Assembly (NCBI RefSeq): GCF_000801105.2
Contig: NC_079511.1
Location: forward strand, 23,149,792-23,213,791
Direction: 5' to 3'
Length of the DNA: 64,000 nt
Source: Raphanus sativus
Taxonomy: Eukaryota > Streptophyta > Magnoliopsida > Brassicales > Brassicaceae
Shown here: in pieces, positions 11,392 to 23,427 of the stretch
How the letters are laid out: every line of letters begins with the position of its first letter
How positions within the stretch are numbered: position 1 is the first letter of the stretch
Made by a program: the position numbers and the translations under genes
Notes under the pieces: model-generated
Database searches by the model: none
What the model was told of the DNA's origin: nothing
Seen by the model: the letters and a program-made list of their open reading frames with translations, nothing else

Positions 11392-14101
11392 TCACTTGTT
11401 TAGTATGAAATTGAACGTTCCTTGTGACGCACGTCTAAGAAGAGCTTCCCTTGCCTCTACTGCGATCCCTTGAGGCTGCATCAAAACATCAGACTTCAAT
11501 GTAAACAAACAAACCTCAAGATCGGTATCGTGAATATACAGGGAGAGAGAGAGAGACCTCTTCTGGAAACCAAACCCCTGGTTGTGTGCTTCCTTCAAGC
11601 ATTGCTACAACAAAAGCCGCAGTTGAAACTCCAACGGCTCTGTAAACCCAAGAGATTAAGGTTCTTAAAGGTAGCTCTATGTAAGCCTTGTCGCATGTCT
11701 ATTTATAAGGATGAAAAGGAGACTCACACGGATAGTTTTTTATGACTATATAACCCAACTGCAACTCGTCCATCCGAGCACTCCAAATCAACCTTCCCAG
11801 AGAGGTTAAGATGAGAAACAACGAGTGACTAACCGAAATAAACTACTGTAAATAGTTTTTTTTTTTCCTCCTACCCTCATTGAGACACGCTCTCCAGAAA
11901 AGCTATCCGTGGCTCTAACGACAGGGTCGAACAGGTCTACCATTTGTTGGACTTTCGCTCTGTCTCTAAGCACCTCCTAAGCAAGCAAGACAAGCATACA
12001 TTTCATAACATAAAGTTATGATATGAAACTATTTGACTCAAGAAAGGGTTTGAGCATGATGATACCGGTGGCAAGAGCTTTGTCATGATCTCCATTCCCC
12101 AGTTCCAGAAGAAAGGAGAGGTGCCGAACCGAGCACTGACAGTTGGCACTCCTAGAACTTCATGAGTTGACCTTACTTCTGGCAAATTCCTACCAAAAAA
12201 ACAGCAACTGTAATAAGCAAAAAGATGTCAATGGAATGGAGCTTTTTGATACGGAGGGAAGGACTTACAAAAGATAAACGTCTCTTTTCCGTATGCCTTT
12301 TCCAAAATCAACGTTTATCATTCCACTGTAAGGTTTTAGTTTCACCTTCTCTCCTGATCAAGTCCCCAACAATACAAGGCTAAGAAAATTGCAGAAAGAT
12401 TCACTGTAGAATAGAGAGATGTATTAAGGTTTCATTTAAAGTTCTTTAAACACTTGCCTTGTTTATATGCTGTAACTTCCTCACCGAGAAGTAGAAAACT
12501 CGTTGCTAATATTGTAGGCCCTGCACCACCAGTTCCTGCTGTGTAATAGGAGAACCTGAAATTTACATCATGTGACAAGAAAATGTCTGATTCAACTAAA
12601 ACAAAACTTTTTTTTTTTTTGCAATAATAAACATCCGAGAAAGTTCCTGGCGTTACCTCAGTTTCTCTGGCTTCCCTTTGTCTTCAGTTCTTGCTGCAGC
12701 GACCATTTCTGCCGCCATCACTATTGAGAAAATTCAAACAAGTTTTTGCATCAATGAAACTATCACTCAAACATAAAAAAAGCAAGAGGCAGTTGTGATA
12801 AGATTTAACACCATTGCTAACTCCTGGATATATTCCAGCTGTTGTAATCGCCGGGACATTGGCAGAAACGGCCTCTGCCTGAAGAGATTTAGCGCGGAAA
12901 GCGTAGCTTGTGTCATCACAAACATCTATATAAGCAGTCTGTTGCAGACATGAACCAAAAAAAAAAATGTAAGTTTAATCTCCTAAGATTCGGACTCCTT
13001 CATTCATACAGACAAGGTAAGATTCAGTGAAAATGTTCCTTTTTTACCTTATCCTCACCTTGGTCTTTATGGCAGCTTCAAGAACAGTGCACTTAGGAGC
13101 TTGCTGGAAAGGTCCAGCAGCATGTACTACAAGATCAACGTCTGCATTCACACACTTCACGGTCAAAACTCAAGAGTAAGACAAACAGAACCCCTACGTG
13201 AACCCTAAACTTTGTCTAAATTTATTACCAGTGTCAATTTAATCCTAGAATCCATCATGAAACTATTGTTGATTCAAGAAAGGTTTGAGCATGATACTAG
13301 AATCCTATAATCCCTTTAGAGATTGAGGTTTTTTGCTCCTTACTATATAATAGAGGAATGTTATACAATAGAGTAATACAACGGAGCAAAAACCTCCTAT
13401 CTCTATTTTTCCTCTATAATAGAAATCTCTAAAATAATAAAGATGAGTTAGAAGATGCTCTTATAAGTTATAACAAATAAATAAACAAAAGTACACAAAG
13501 ATTTAACATGGCTATGTCCATCACAACATATAAATATACAGATTAAACCAGAATCAAATGGACTAAGCGGATATAAATCCAATAAAGGTGACTAAACTGA
13601 AAACAGCAGCCCATTAAAATCCATGTCTATCTGCTGTAGCCTGTACCGAATCATAGCATATTCAAGGCATATATATTAACATAGTATATAGTCCAATTTT
13701 CCAAAATGAAAATCTTATCTAAATTCAAGCATAAAGACAAAAACTGATATGTGTTTGGTGAAGCAAAACAAACCTCTGAGACTTGTCTGAAGCATGTTAC
13801 TGTCATTGATATCCACTTGACAAAACTCAGAGTTCTCTCCCAGTTTAGCCACCATTGCTTCACCTTTCTCTCTGTTACGTCCAGCGACGACGATCTTAAG
13901 CTTGGGACAGAGCTTAGAGAGAGCAACAGCAGTTGACCCGCCGACCCGACCCGTCCCACCCAGCACCAAGACCCGATAGTTTCGGGTAGGATCCGCGAGC
14001 TTGACCTCCGGAACGCCTCCGTCGTATTTGGTTTCGTTTGACGAAGATGCTCGTACAGTCGTCGCTCTGTACGGATGATGCAGAGGCAAAACTCGCGCCA
14101 T
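11392..14101 (-). CDS. Saccharopine dehydrogenase-like oxidoreductase, At1g50450 type
   Basis: Eleven exons join in phase (minus strand): 13774-14101, 13059-13141, 12812-12938, 12657-12720, 12458-12555, 12269-12353, 12066-12189, 11875-11976, 11728-11792, 11558-11639, 11392-11475. They give 413 residues. An in-frame ATG at 14137 would add 12. The N terminus (MARVLPLHHPYRATTVRASSS) is serine/arginine-rich and lacks acidic residues, like a chloroplast transit peptide. It is followed by a Rossmann dinucleotide site VLGGTGRVGGSTA, a saccharopine dehydrogenase NADP-binding domain (VDLVVHAAGPFQ, TAYIDVCDD) and a C terminus ending FILNK. Substrate is unknown: plant members of this single-domain group are annotated by similarity only and differ from the bifunctional LKR/SDH. 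Intron 5 appears to use a GC donor (AAG|GCAAGT), since only that junction restores the reading frame (KQGEKVKLKPYSG). Intron 1 carries a MITE. Confidence 0.9.
13298..13466. mobile_element. MITE remnant in intron 1 of the oxidoreductase gene
   Basis: The right end reads GTTAGAAGATGCTCTTATAA, the inverse of the AAGAGCATCTTCTAAC type terminus, and the interior has CTCTATAATAGA blocks. The same blocks and a GAGCATCTCCAACC end occur in the MITE at 45260-46083. The left end is not sharply defined, so the copy may be truncated. Confidence 0.45.
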
Positions 14102-17100
14102 TATCATCTCTCTCTCTCTCTCTCGCCTGTTTCCCACTCATCACTCTCGCCTCATCTCGTTAGCAAGTTTTATCGAAGGCGATTACGTGGCGATCGCCTG
14201 GTGATTGATGACGTGTCGAAATCTAGACGGCATTAATGACGCCTCCCTCGTGAGGCAGTGAATAACATGGGCCTTTAAGGGCCAAGTTGGGTAAATAAAA
14301 GGGCCCAATAAATAAGTGGTTTTAGAGAAGAAATGGATATTATGAATTTGAAACAACCAAACTCAAACACACAGAGAAAGTAATATTAAATATATATATA
14401 TTTTTTTTTTTGTCAACATAATATTAAAGATATATTTACATGTCTGATATCATAAATTAATAAACATTGAAAAAGATATAATTTGTAGAAAAAGCTCAGA
14501 GTCATACAAATTACATAAATATGTACAAGATAAATGCAAGTACATATTTTTTTACTCCATCTGTTAACTCATAATTATGTAACGGTCGGCTGTTCATATA
14601 TTACATCGAAGATAAATTATCCACATCATTATATTCTTCTTTTGTAAGAGAATATGAACAGATTCTAAAGATATCAAACTGTTCTCTAAACATACAAAGA
14701 ATGTTTAAACTTCGATTTAAAGGTGGCCAGCCGGTAGGCTCCTTGTTTAACTTAAGTAGATCCGCACATATGTTTCACACTTCAAAATAGAATTCTTTGT
14801 TCGTTCATACACGATATGCCCACATGAACCCACTTAGTTCCGTGTGAAGCGCTGATATGCATCTGCGGCATCTTTTTTTTTCCTAAGCATTTTTGACTCA
14901 TATTTGATGATACATTTCGTACTTTGCTAAAAATCTATCCTTGTTTACCAACCATTATCCCAAAATACTATCCTAATCTACTATATGGCCCATGATTGAT
15001 TAATAAGGCATCAATTTGGCATGTTGGTATATGTGAACTATGGCCCAAATTTTTTAATCATTTTTATCTTCTAAATATGCAAAAAGATTCAAATATAATT
15101 GTTTTGTTGTGTTTTTGAAATATCCACTTTGTATGTGTAAGAATATGAAATCTATATTTTTATATAAAGATGTTCTCGTAAAAACATTTGAAAAAATGAA
15201 AAATTTAACAAAACCGATACTTGCATGATTTTTTTTTTTTTTTGAGAAACGGCTGATATTTGCAAGATTGATGAGCAAAAAAAAAGGATTAATGAGCACT
15301 CAATCCCAAATGAAAGATCATTGAATTTGATCGTCTTCTCCCAGGCATGCATTTTTGACAGCTCTTCATCTGTGCGAAAGTGTCGGTAACAATTTCACAT
15401 AATAGAGACCTAGTGTGAAAATAAGCCGTTTTCAAAAAAAAAAAACTAATGTGAAATTAAATTAAAACAGTAGTATTCAAATCAACACGGAAAGGCGAAA
15501 GAGAGTTCCGTCAGCGACTCAGCGTATGGTAAGCAGGTGACGTGGTATATCACGTGACCACAATCACGTTCGAAATACGAGACCAAACGCGGAGAACCTC
15601 TAGGGTTCGGAGGTAGACCCCAAAGAAGGGTCAAAATGGTAAATATCAAGAAACCTGTGGGTCCTACTGTTTAGTGGCAGTGAGCTGTCAAAATGGGGAC
15701 GAGCGCTTTTCTTCTTCCTCCTCTTCTTCTCTTTTTCTTTTGGGGTTAAACGGCAACGTGCGTTTTCATGGACTCTGCGCTGTTTGTCCCTCCCTAACCA
15801 ATAAGGCAATAACCATTGTACGATATTTTCTGATTTCCAAATAATTAAAAAAATTTCTCCAGGCAAAAAACAAATTGATGGAAAAACTATAATGTAAAAT
15901 TAAAATTGCCAGCTTTTATGCGGCTGTTCTCCACATTCATACACCAAACCAAAAGGACATTCGATACTATTGAAGTATCAATACTTTCTTTAATTTATTT
16001 TAGTGTATTGTTGTTTTTTTTAACCGGCAATGTATTGTTGTTTTTGTACACACCTTTTGTACTCTCGCAGAATTTCAAACTAAAAACTAGCTAGAATAAT
16101 TAAACTCTGGTTAATAATGAATTTTTAAATGAAAATTTGAGTTGTTATTTTCATTAAAAATAAATGTCGTGTAGACTAGTTGAATGATATATTGACGTTA
16201 AGTAAAATAAAAAGTAATATATTGACGTTTTAGGTTCTCTTTTTTTGTCAACGACGTTTTAGGTTCTCAATGTTTAAAAATAGTATATCATTGCTATTAA
16301 TGATTAGTGAATAGACTATAGAGAAATGTTTTAAATTAATATACTTGTAAACTTATAAGAGATCACTTAATTTATAAGTATTACTACTTTTAGGTTGGGG
16401 ATTGCTCATCATTTTCTAAAAACATTAGCTTCCGCCGATTAGTTTACAAACGACGATCAACCGTTATGTGAATTAATTAACTAATTTAAATAAACAACTA
16501 CAAATTGCGCACAATAATGGATGGCTGCCACAAAATAATAGTGCCAATGGAAAAATCACATAAATTGCCAAGTTGGCTAATGCTACAAAAAAAGAAAAGG
16601 AAAAGGTGAAAATTACAATTCAGCCCCTTTACATTGGTGACTGGTTATTGGACTAGATTCGGCCACGAGTCATTATCAGTAATCTTTGTTCAAAAGGAGG
16701 AGAGATTATTATTTTGCTAATTAATTATTTGACGGTTATATTAGAAGTTTAGAACTATATTAGTTGATCATGAGAAATTCCCAACGGCAACAAAAAGTAG
16801 CACGCCGTTGAAATTTTTTTTTTTTGGGCAACAAACGCCGTTGAAATTATATTCAAAGGAGAGTCTTATTAAATCGACCGGTCAAAGGTCAAACGGGCGT
16901 CACTACTTTCTTTACTGCTTTTTATCTTATTTTAAAAGTGATGAGAGGATTTAAATGCAAGTAGTTACTACGTTTGCTATTTCCCTATTTGTAACTACGG
17001 CTTGGCAGGATGATTTTGGATATTCGGGTTCTTTTTTTGTAAACTTGGATATTCTAATTTTCGAAGATATTTTGATTTGTTTTGAATGTTATGAGTATCT

Positions 17101-17178
17101 AATTTTTTTGATCTGTTTTGTTTTAGAAAAATACAGATATTCAGAAAAAATGGGTTTCCAAAAAATAAATAGATATTT
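14102..17178. other. Upstream region of the oxidoreductase gene and AT-rich intergenic DNA
   Basis: The first few hundred bases (CT-rich 14105-14160) are the divergent promoter side of the minus-strand gene. The rest is AT-rich with oligo(T) tracts (14400, 15231, 16817) and no gene I can support. A CACGTG-containing patch at 15550-15557 is a G-box-like site without a recognisable target gene. From about 16955 the sequence turns into repeat DNA that leads into the 642-bp duplication. Confidence 0.4.
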
Positions 17179-17820
17179 ACGATATTTTATATATTTGACT
17201 AATACAAATAATCTTAAAATTTCGATACAAATTTATTTTGTAAAATACTTTTTGCATGAATATATAAAATAAAAATTAAAATAAATAGTAAATCTACATA
17301 TTTTGTACTTTTTTAAAAACATAGTTAACAAATGTAACACAAAACTTAAGAAATATAATTGTTGTGAATTTTTTCTTTTCTTTTTATGTAATACTTTTAT
17401 TTAAGTAAAATTGTAAATACAATTTATCAAATCATATGTTAGAATAACAATTATATATTTTATAAATTTAAAACTTTAAATATAATCAAGATACATATGT
17501 ATTTATATATTGTCGGATCGGACCAGATATTCGCTTTTTAAAATTTTAATATTTATGATTTGCTTTGATGTTAATGGATATTAATTTTTATTATTTACTT
17601 TGTTTCGAAACTTTACGGATATCCAAAATTTTCGGGTCAAATCAAAACAATAACAAATTAAATCACATTTAACGAATAAAATGCTCACCTCTATTTGCAA
17701 CTCACCTTAAAGTGCCATCAAAGAAAAAGAGTGAGAAGATGTTGAGAATAGAGGTGATTAGGCCTAGAGGTGATCATGAAGTATGATTTTTTTCCTTAAC
17801 ATAAACTAAAAACTAATTCT
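17179..17820 (+). repeat. 642-bp tandem duplication, first copy
   Basis: Begins ACGATATTTTATATATTTGAC and ends ACTAAAAACTAATTCT. It is repeated immediately at 17821 and continues to 18343, where a copia element interrupts it; the copy resumes at 26919 and ends at about 27036. The two copies are 642 and about 641 bp long and agree closely. The unit contains the fragment AATGCTCACCTCTATTTG, possibly a transposon terminus. Confidence 0.85.
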
Positions 17821-18343
17821 ACGATATTTTATATGTTTGACTAATACAAATAATCTTAAAAATACGATACAAAATTATTTTGTAAAATACTTTTTGCATG
17901 AATATATAAAATAAAATTAAAATAAATAGTAAATCTACATATTTTGAACTTTTTAAAAAACATAGTTAACAAATGTAACACAAAACTTAAGAAATATAAT
18001 TGTTGTGATATTTTTCTTTTCTTTTTATGTAATACTTTTATTTAAATAAAAATGTAAATACAATTTATCAAATCATATGTTAGAATAACAATTATATATT
18101 TTATAAATTTAAAACTTTAAATATAATCAAGATACATATGTATTTATATATTGTCGGGTCAGAACAGATATTCGCTTTTCAAAAATTTAATATTTATGAT
18201 TTGCTTTGATGTTAATGGATATTTATTTTTATTATTTACTTTGTTTCAAAACTTTACGGATGTCCAAAATTTTCGGGTTAAATCAAAACAATAACAAATT
18301 AAATCACATTTAACGAATAAAATGCTCACCTCTATTTACAACT
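17821..18343 (+). repeat. 642-bp tandem duplication, second copy, left part
   Basis: This is the left 523 bp of the second copy. It stops at CTATTTACAACT, where the first copy reads CTATTTGCAACTCACC. The last five bases, CAACT (18339-18343), are the left target duplication of the copia element. Confidence 0.85.
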
Positions 18344-18413
18344 TGTTATGTACCAGATTGTGATCGACATAACCGGACCGACCAGGACCGTACCAACCGC
18401 AGAAGATAATGTT
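18344..18413 (+). repeat. 5' LTR of decayed copia, left piece
   Basis: These 70 bp match the start of the 3' LTR at 26737. The LTR is interrupted after AGATAATGTT by the CACTA element and resumes at 21025. Confidence 0.9.
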
Positions 18414-21024
18414 CACTACAAGAAAATAAGCATATTGTGACAGAATTTTAAGACCAAAACTGTCGGTAACAAATTTGTGATATTTTAGAGACTATTCTGT
18501 GACTAATTTGTTTAGGCACAAATTAGTAGCGACTTCGTCACAACTATTGTGACTGGTTAGTATGTAACTAATTTTTGTCACAACTAGTGACATAAGTGTG
18601 ACACAAATAAATAACGTAATAGCTGTGACATAGTTGTGACTACGTTTAGCGTTACAATTATAACAAACTTGTGACCAAATTTTGAGTTTCAGTTTGTGAC
18701 TATAAAAATACTAAATGTTTGTGAGTAACTAGTACAAACTAATAATAAAGATGGTGATAATTGTAAATTTCAAATATAGCAAATACATCATAATTTTATA
18801 CTAATCAAGTAATATTTTATTCAGTTGTAATTATTTACCTAAAAGGGACCAATATTGTATATAGCAATAATTTTATTCAGTTAATATTTTATTAAGTTAC
18901 AATTTTATTTAAAATATAAACTAAGACTTCATTTATTATATATATTCAACACAAAAATATAGTCATTACCAGAAAAAAATTGTATACATCTATGAGTTGT
19001 CTACAAAAAATTAAACTCGTAGTTATAGTTTTAGAATCTTTAATAGCCACGTTTGGAAATGGTCTATTTCAATTTTATAGCTATTTATATAGCTTCAAAG
19101 TGCAAACCAAAAATAAATTGTTGTAGAAATTGAGATCAACAATCGTGGTAGTATATATACATTCGAATAAACTGAATGTTTGAACTGGTTATAAAAATAA
19201 TGTTGAAATAACATTCCAGCATTAGCCACAATATTATTGTGTAAAAGATACATTTTATACATGACTGATATAAACCCTAAACCCAAACACAAATCATAAA
19301 TTACTATATATATATATATATATATATATCTAATATCTATTCATATATTCAAATCAGCGGTAGACACTTATAAAAATTTGTAGTTTTCCATTTGTAAATT
19401 TTAAGATTTTAATCTTATTTTCAGACCTTAACCATATTAATCCCAACCCCTGTAGCCTGTAGGCATATACTCCAAACCCTAAAATATAAATTTTAAACCG
19501 TACAATTAAAACAAATAATATGAATACCATATACATAATCAATCGCAACTGAAAATACACTAATCAAATATTATCTAAATTTTTATTGTTTCGAAGAATC
19601 TAAGATTATATGATATATTTTGATTTATTTCCAAAATAATAATATTTAAATGAGACACATAAATATAACTAGGATTAACAATACCCTAATGCATGTCTAT
19701 AAAAAAATATTCTTCCCGACTTATTATTAATTGGCCGCCTCCACCGAAAACCCTAGGACAGTTTCTTTTTCTTCTTTCAATTTGCTCTCTCTTCTCTCTT
19801 TTGTTTTGTCAATTGTGTGGTTCTTTCTTTTGAGATTGTTCGAGTTTATCTCTATCTTCGAAAGTGGTTCTGTTGCTAACCATGTCGTCTTTCTTGGGTG
19901 TACAGCGAAGGTGGCGGTGGTAGGGTTGACCACTGGAATTCCAGAAAGCCGTCTTGATTGTTAACCTATATGTAAGTGAAATACCTTAGTTTCTTGTTGA
20001 TATAGTTCTCTGCATAAATATCAATCTGATTTTATATTTCCATGTGTAAAGAAAATAAAATTGCTTATTTTTTCTGAAACAACAGGCGCTTCTTCTTCTT
20101 AATCCTCAAAGATGAATCTACCAAATCTCATCTCCAGGTTAATGGACTCTAAACAGAGCACGTGAAAGTTGATTTCTTTTGGTGTGTGCAACTGCAGTTT
20201 TGCCAAGTCCAGTAAGTAAATTTTGTATGACTTTGTTAATATTACAAACCCATTATCTCTATCGAACTAACATACTTTTTAAATCTTGATTACCACTGCT
20301 CAGATATGTGATGTTTGATCGATCACCATCCTATTTCTTCACAGTGGGCCTTGTACGATGGCCTCTGTCAAGAGAACGAAGGTGGAGGAAGACATGCAAC
20401 ATAGCCTCGGTGATCATGGTTATTGCTACAGTTGTGGTGGTGGTTGATACGAGAAATCATAGATAATCATTAAATGTATTTATTTTTAATTTTATCTATG
20501 TTCTAAGTTTAGTTATTTAATTATTTAATTTTATTGTATTACAAAATATTGTCCTATATAAATAAATTGTTTTTTGGTATTTTAATTTTAATTTATTTGC
20601 AATATTGGTGATTATGAAGAATTACTACGATTTGAGAATATTCTTTTGTGTTACTAATTGTGATGGATATATTATAATATTTTCGTCATTAGTTATTACA
20701 TTTTGTGACAATATATCCGTCATAATCAGTGACAAACTTCAGACAATATAATAGTTACAAAATATGACCGTTTTGAGACAATTTTGTTAGTCGGTAATTG
20801 TGACATTATTGTTACTATTTTTTACGTCACTATTTGTGACAAACTGGTTACCAAATATATTTGTCACAAAGAATGTGACGTTTTTGTTACCGAGAAACAT
20901 TTGTGACGACAGTATTGTAACCATCAACATTTTGTCACTAGTTCGTCACAATATCTGTATTGTTACGAAATTATGTATATTGTGACAAAATAGTTTGTCA
21001 CAATATGCATATTTTCCTGTAGTG
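18414..21024. mobile_element. Non-autonomous CACTA (EnSpm) transposon
   Basis: The termini are inverted: CACTACAAGAAAATAAGCAT at the left and ATGCATATTTTCCTGTAGTG at the right. The flanks are GTT (18411-18413) and GTT (21025-21027), a perfect 3-bp target duplication, and the joined LTR reads straight through once the element is removed. Both subterminal regions (18430-18730 and 20690-21010) are packed with TTGTGAC/GTCACAA motifs, as expected for transposase-binding repeats of CACTA elements. The 2.6-kb length and lack of a transposase frame make it non-autonomous. The centre (about 19730-20460) is less AT-rich, with a CT-rich leader-like stretch and an open frame without ATG; it may be captured host sequence. 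A TA run lies at 19305-19329. Confidence 0.92.
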
Positions 21025-21145
21025 GTTTATCGACTGTTGTACTTATCTACTTAGGATAAACACGACCTGATGTATATATATATATGTAAGACCCATGGTC
21101 GAGATTAATAATAGAAAACACGTTTCCCCACTTAGTTTTATAACA
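21025..21145 (+). repeat. 5' LTR of decayed copia, right piece
   Basis: Continues the LTR from TTATCGACTGTTGTAC to TTTTATAACA and matches the 3' LTR with scattered substitutions and a small indel in a TA run. The following TGCTATCAACACGAG is in the primer-binding position, but I cannot assign the tRNA. Confidence 0.85.
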
Positions 21146-23193
21146 TGCTATCAACACGAGATTTTGAAATCCCGAGCTACCTCAAAAACCCTAATTGACG
21201 GCGCCACTTCAAACAACTCGTTCTCTCCAAACGTAAGGATCCAAACCACGAGCCACATACCAAATTGAAGATATTGACGGGACGAATCCAACGCCGTCGG
21301 CCTCACCTCTATCTGACTCCGGACGCGCCCTCACACTCTATTCTAAGACTCGCCGTCAAGTGACCTAAAACCCTGAAATTCTAAAACTCATCCGACGACT
21401 TCAAACCGCCGTTTCTCTCAAACCGTAAGGATCCAGACGACGTGTAATATATCAAATTGAAGCTCTTGACGTGAAGAATCCATCGCCGCAAACCTCGTAT
21501 CAATCCGATCTTAAACGCGCTCTCAAGCTCTGTTCCAATCCGCACCGCCAACTACCCTAAAACTCTAATCAAAAGCCTAAACCACAGCCTCTCTCTATAC
21601 TTTGTTATTTTCTGCGATTTGCTTCATCTATCTATACTAACTTGTTTTGATTCGTTTTTGATTAAGGTTTCTAAATCTACAAGAGGTTTTTGCTCAACCT
21701 AAGACGCGACCAGATCCTGATCCGTTCCGGTCATGCAGTTCGCGATCCGACTTGTTGCAGCTCTCGGTGGTCCAAATCTACACTTGGAAGTTCTAAAGGT
21801 AAACTTTGAAATCCTAAAAGAACACATAATCAAACGTGGTTGATTGATAAAGGTTTAAGACCACTAAAATTTGCAAAATCCCAAATCCTAAGATAATAGA
21901 TCCCAAAACCCCTTTGAGTAAGTTGGAGCTTTTAAGTTCAACAGAGATTGTTTCTAACAATTAAACTTGAAACCCTAATGGTTTTGAATCTCACAGCCTG
22001 ATCTATTGATCTATAAAGTAACTAAAACTCTAAATATGACCTATTATGTATTATGGTCCAAAAATTAATTAAAATTCATGATAATCTCCTAAAAATCCCC
22101 AAAGTTAGTTTTCCATCATCAGAATCCAACCCATTGGTCTGGAACTATGTGGAAAATGATTTTTCGGTTTCTGGTCAGAAATTGACCTCTTCAAATAAAT
22201 TCCAAAAATTAATTAAAATTCACCAAAACTCGTGATAAATCCTAACTAAGAAACCCTATAAGTAGTTTCATCAAATTCGTTTTTAATCATATATGCATAG
22301 TGTAAAATTTTCATGCCGAAAAAACTGCATAAAAACGTGTGATTGTTTGAAGTGTTTGAATCACCTAGAAATGATTGTTAGGATCTCATTCTGATTTTGG
22401 TTGAATCATTAGAGATTGCTAGAAAATTTCGGATTTTTCCAGATTGCTAAATTGCAAATTTTACTTTTTCTAAAACTTTCCGGTTTTGTGAAAATTGACT
22501 TTTATGGTTTTTGAAAATTTTCATATTAGTTTTAGAATAATGGAAGATTGCTAAAACTTGTTTAAAACCATAATTGAATGTTTCCAGATTGCTAGAATGC
22601 AAAAATTAACTTTTCTAAAAACTTCCGTCTTTGAGAAATTGTATTTTATAAGTTGCTAAAAACTTTCCATTTTTCTTTTGAAAGATTAGAAAAATGCTAT
22701 AATTGGTAAGATTGATCTGATTTTTTAAAGTCATATAATGACTATTTAGATCAATGGTTTCGAAAGTTTTTATAAAAAAGTAAAACCCTATATTTTCGAA
22801 ACCCTAAACCATATTTCTCTCTCTAGAATCTGATTACTTTTAACTCATCTAGAATCATTTATTTGATCTGATTTATTTTTTTAGCTCATCTTGATCATAT
22901 AGACATTGATTGCTAAGGTTGCATCATGAAACGATTTTTTTGATTGATAATATGGGAAAATCGGATTGCTAGATTGAATGGAAAATTGGATTGCATTGCA
23001 TAAAAATCAAAGGTTGAAAGAAACCAAAGTTGCATTGTTATATTGACTAAAAGAAATCAGATTGAATTGAATAATTTAGAGGTTGAAAGAAACCAAATCA
23101 CATTGCATAAATAAAAGGTTGAAAGAAACCAAAATGCATTGTTTGAATCCGATTATAAGTCAAATAATAAGACTCTAAAATCTATATTTTCAG
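21146..23193 (+). other. Leader of the decayed copia element
   Basis: Long untranslated-looking stretch between LTR and gag. It includes two related blocks (about 21220-21320 and 21425-21500) with the words AAGGATCCA and ATCAAATTGAAG, and later repeats of GGTTGAAAGAAACCAAA at 23010-23130. No gene is seen. Confidence 0.5.
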
Positions 23194-23427
23194 ATGTCGA
23201 ATTTGGATTATCCAGCCCTTAATCTCTCTGGAGATAATTATTTAAAAATGGCAATGAACACTGCAATTGTCCTCAAGATAAGAGGACTTGACAAATGTAT
23301 CATCAAATGCGAGTATGCAACTGAAAATAAAAAATATGGAGCAGTAACAATTATTCGCCAACATCTCACTGAGGATCTCAGAGATCAGTATCTAAATATT
23401 GCGAACCCTCTAGACCTTTGGACATAG
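23194..23427 (+). pseudogene. Truncated copia gag
   Basis: A 77-codon frame begins MSNLDYPALNLSGDNYLKM and contains HLTEDLRDQYLNIANPLDLW. This is the N terminus of the copia gag (UBN2-like) family, in which a short L-x-L-x-G-x-N-Y motif is followed by a D-x-L-W block. A stop at 23425 ends the frame; the following 200 bp continue the family sequence in shifted frames. Confidence 0.7.

Noticed and set aside
15540..15570. G-box (CACGTG) as a promoter element
   Set aside because: No gene start lies nearby on either strand, so a regulatory role cannot be supported.
15600..15866. 88-codon minus-strand ORF
   Set aside because: Lysine-rich low-complexity frame from a CTTCTTC tract; no splice or homology support.
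16955..17272. 105-codon ORF leading into the tandem duplication
   Set aside because: AT-rich composition, overlaps the duplicated repeat, and the second copy does not keep the frame.
19731..19964. 77-codon frame inside the CACTA element as a gene
   Set aside because: It starts without ATG (TTG) and has no family match; at most captured leader sequence.
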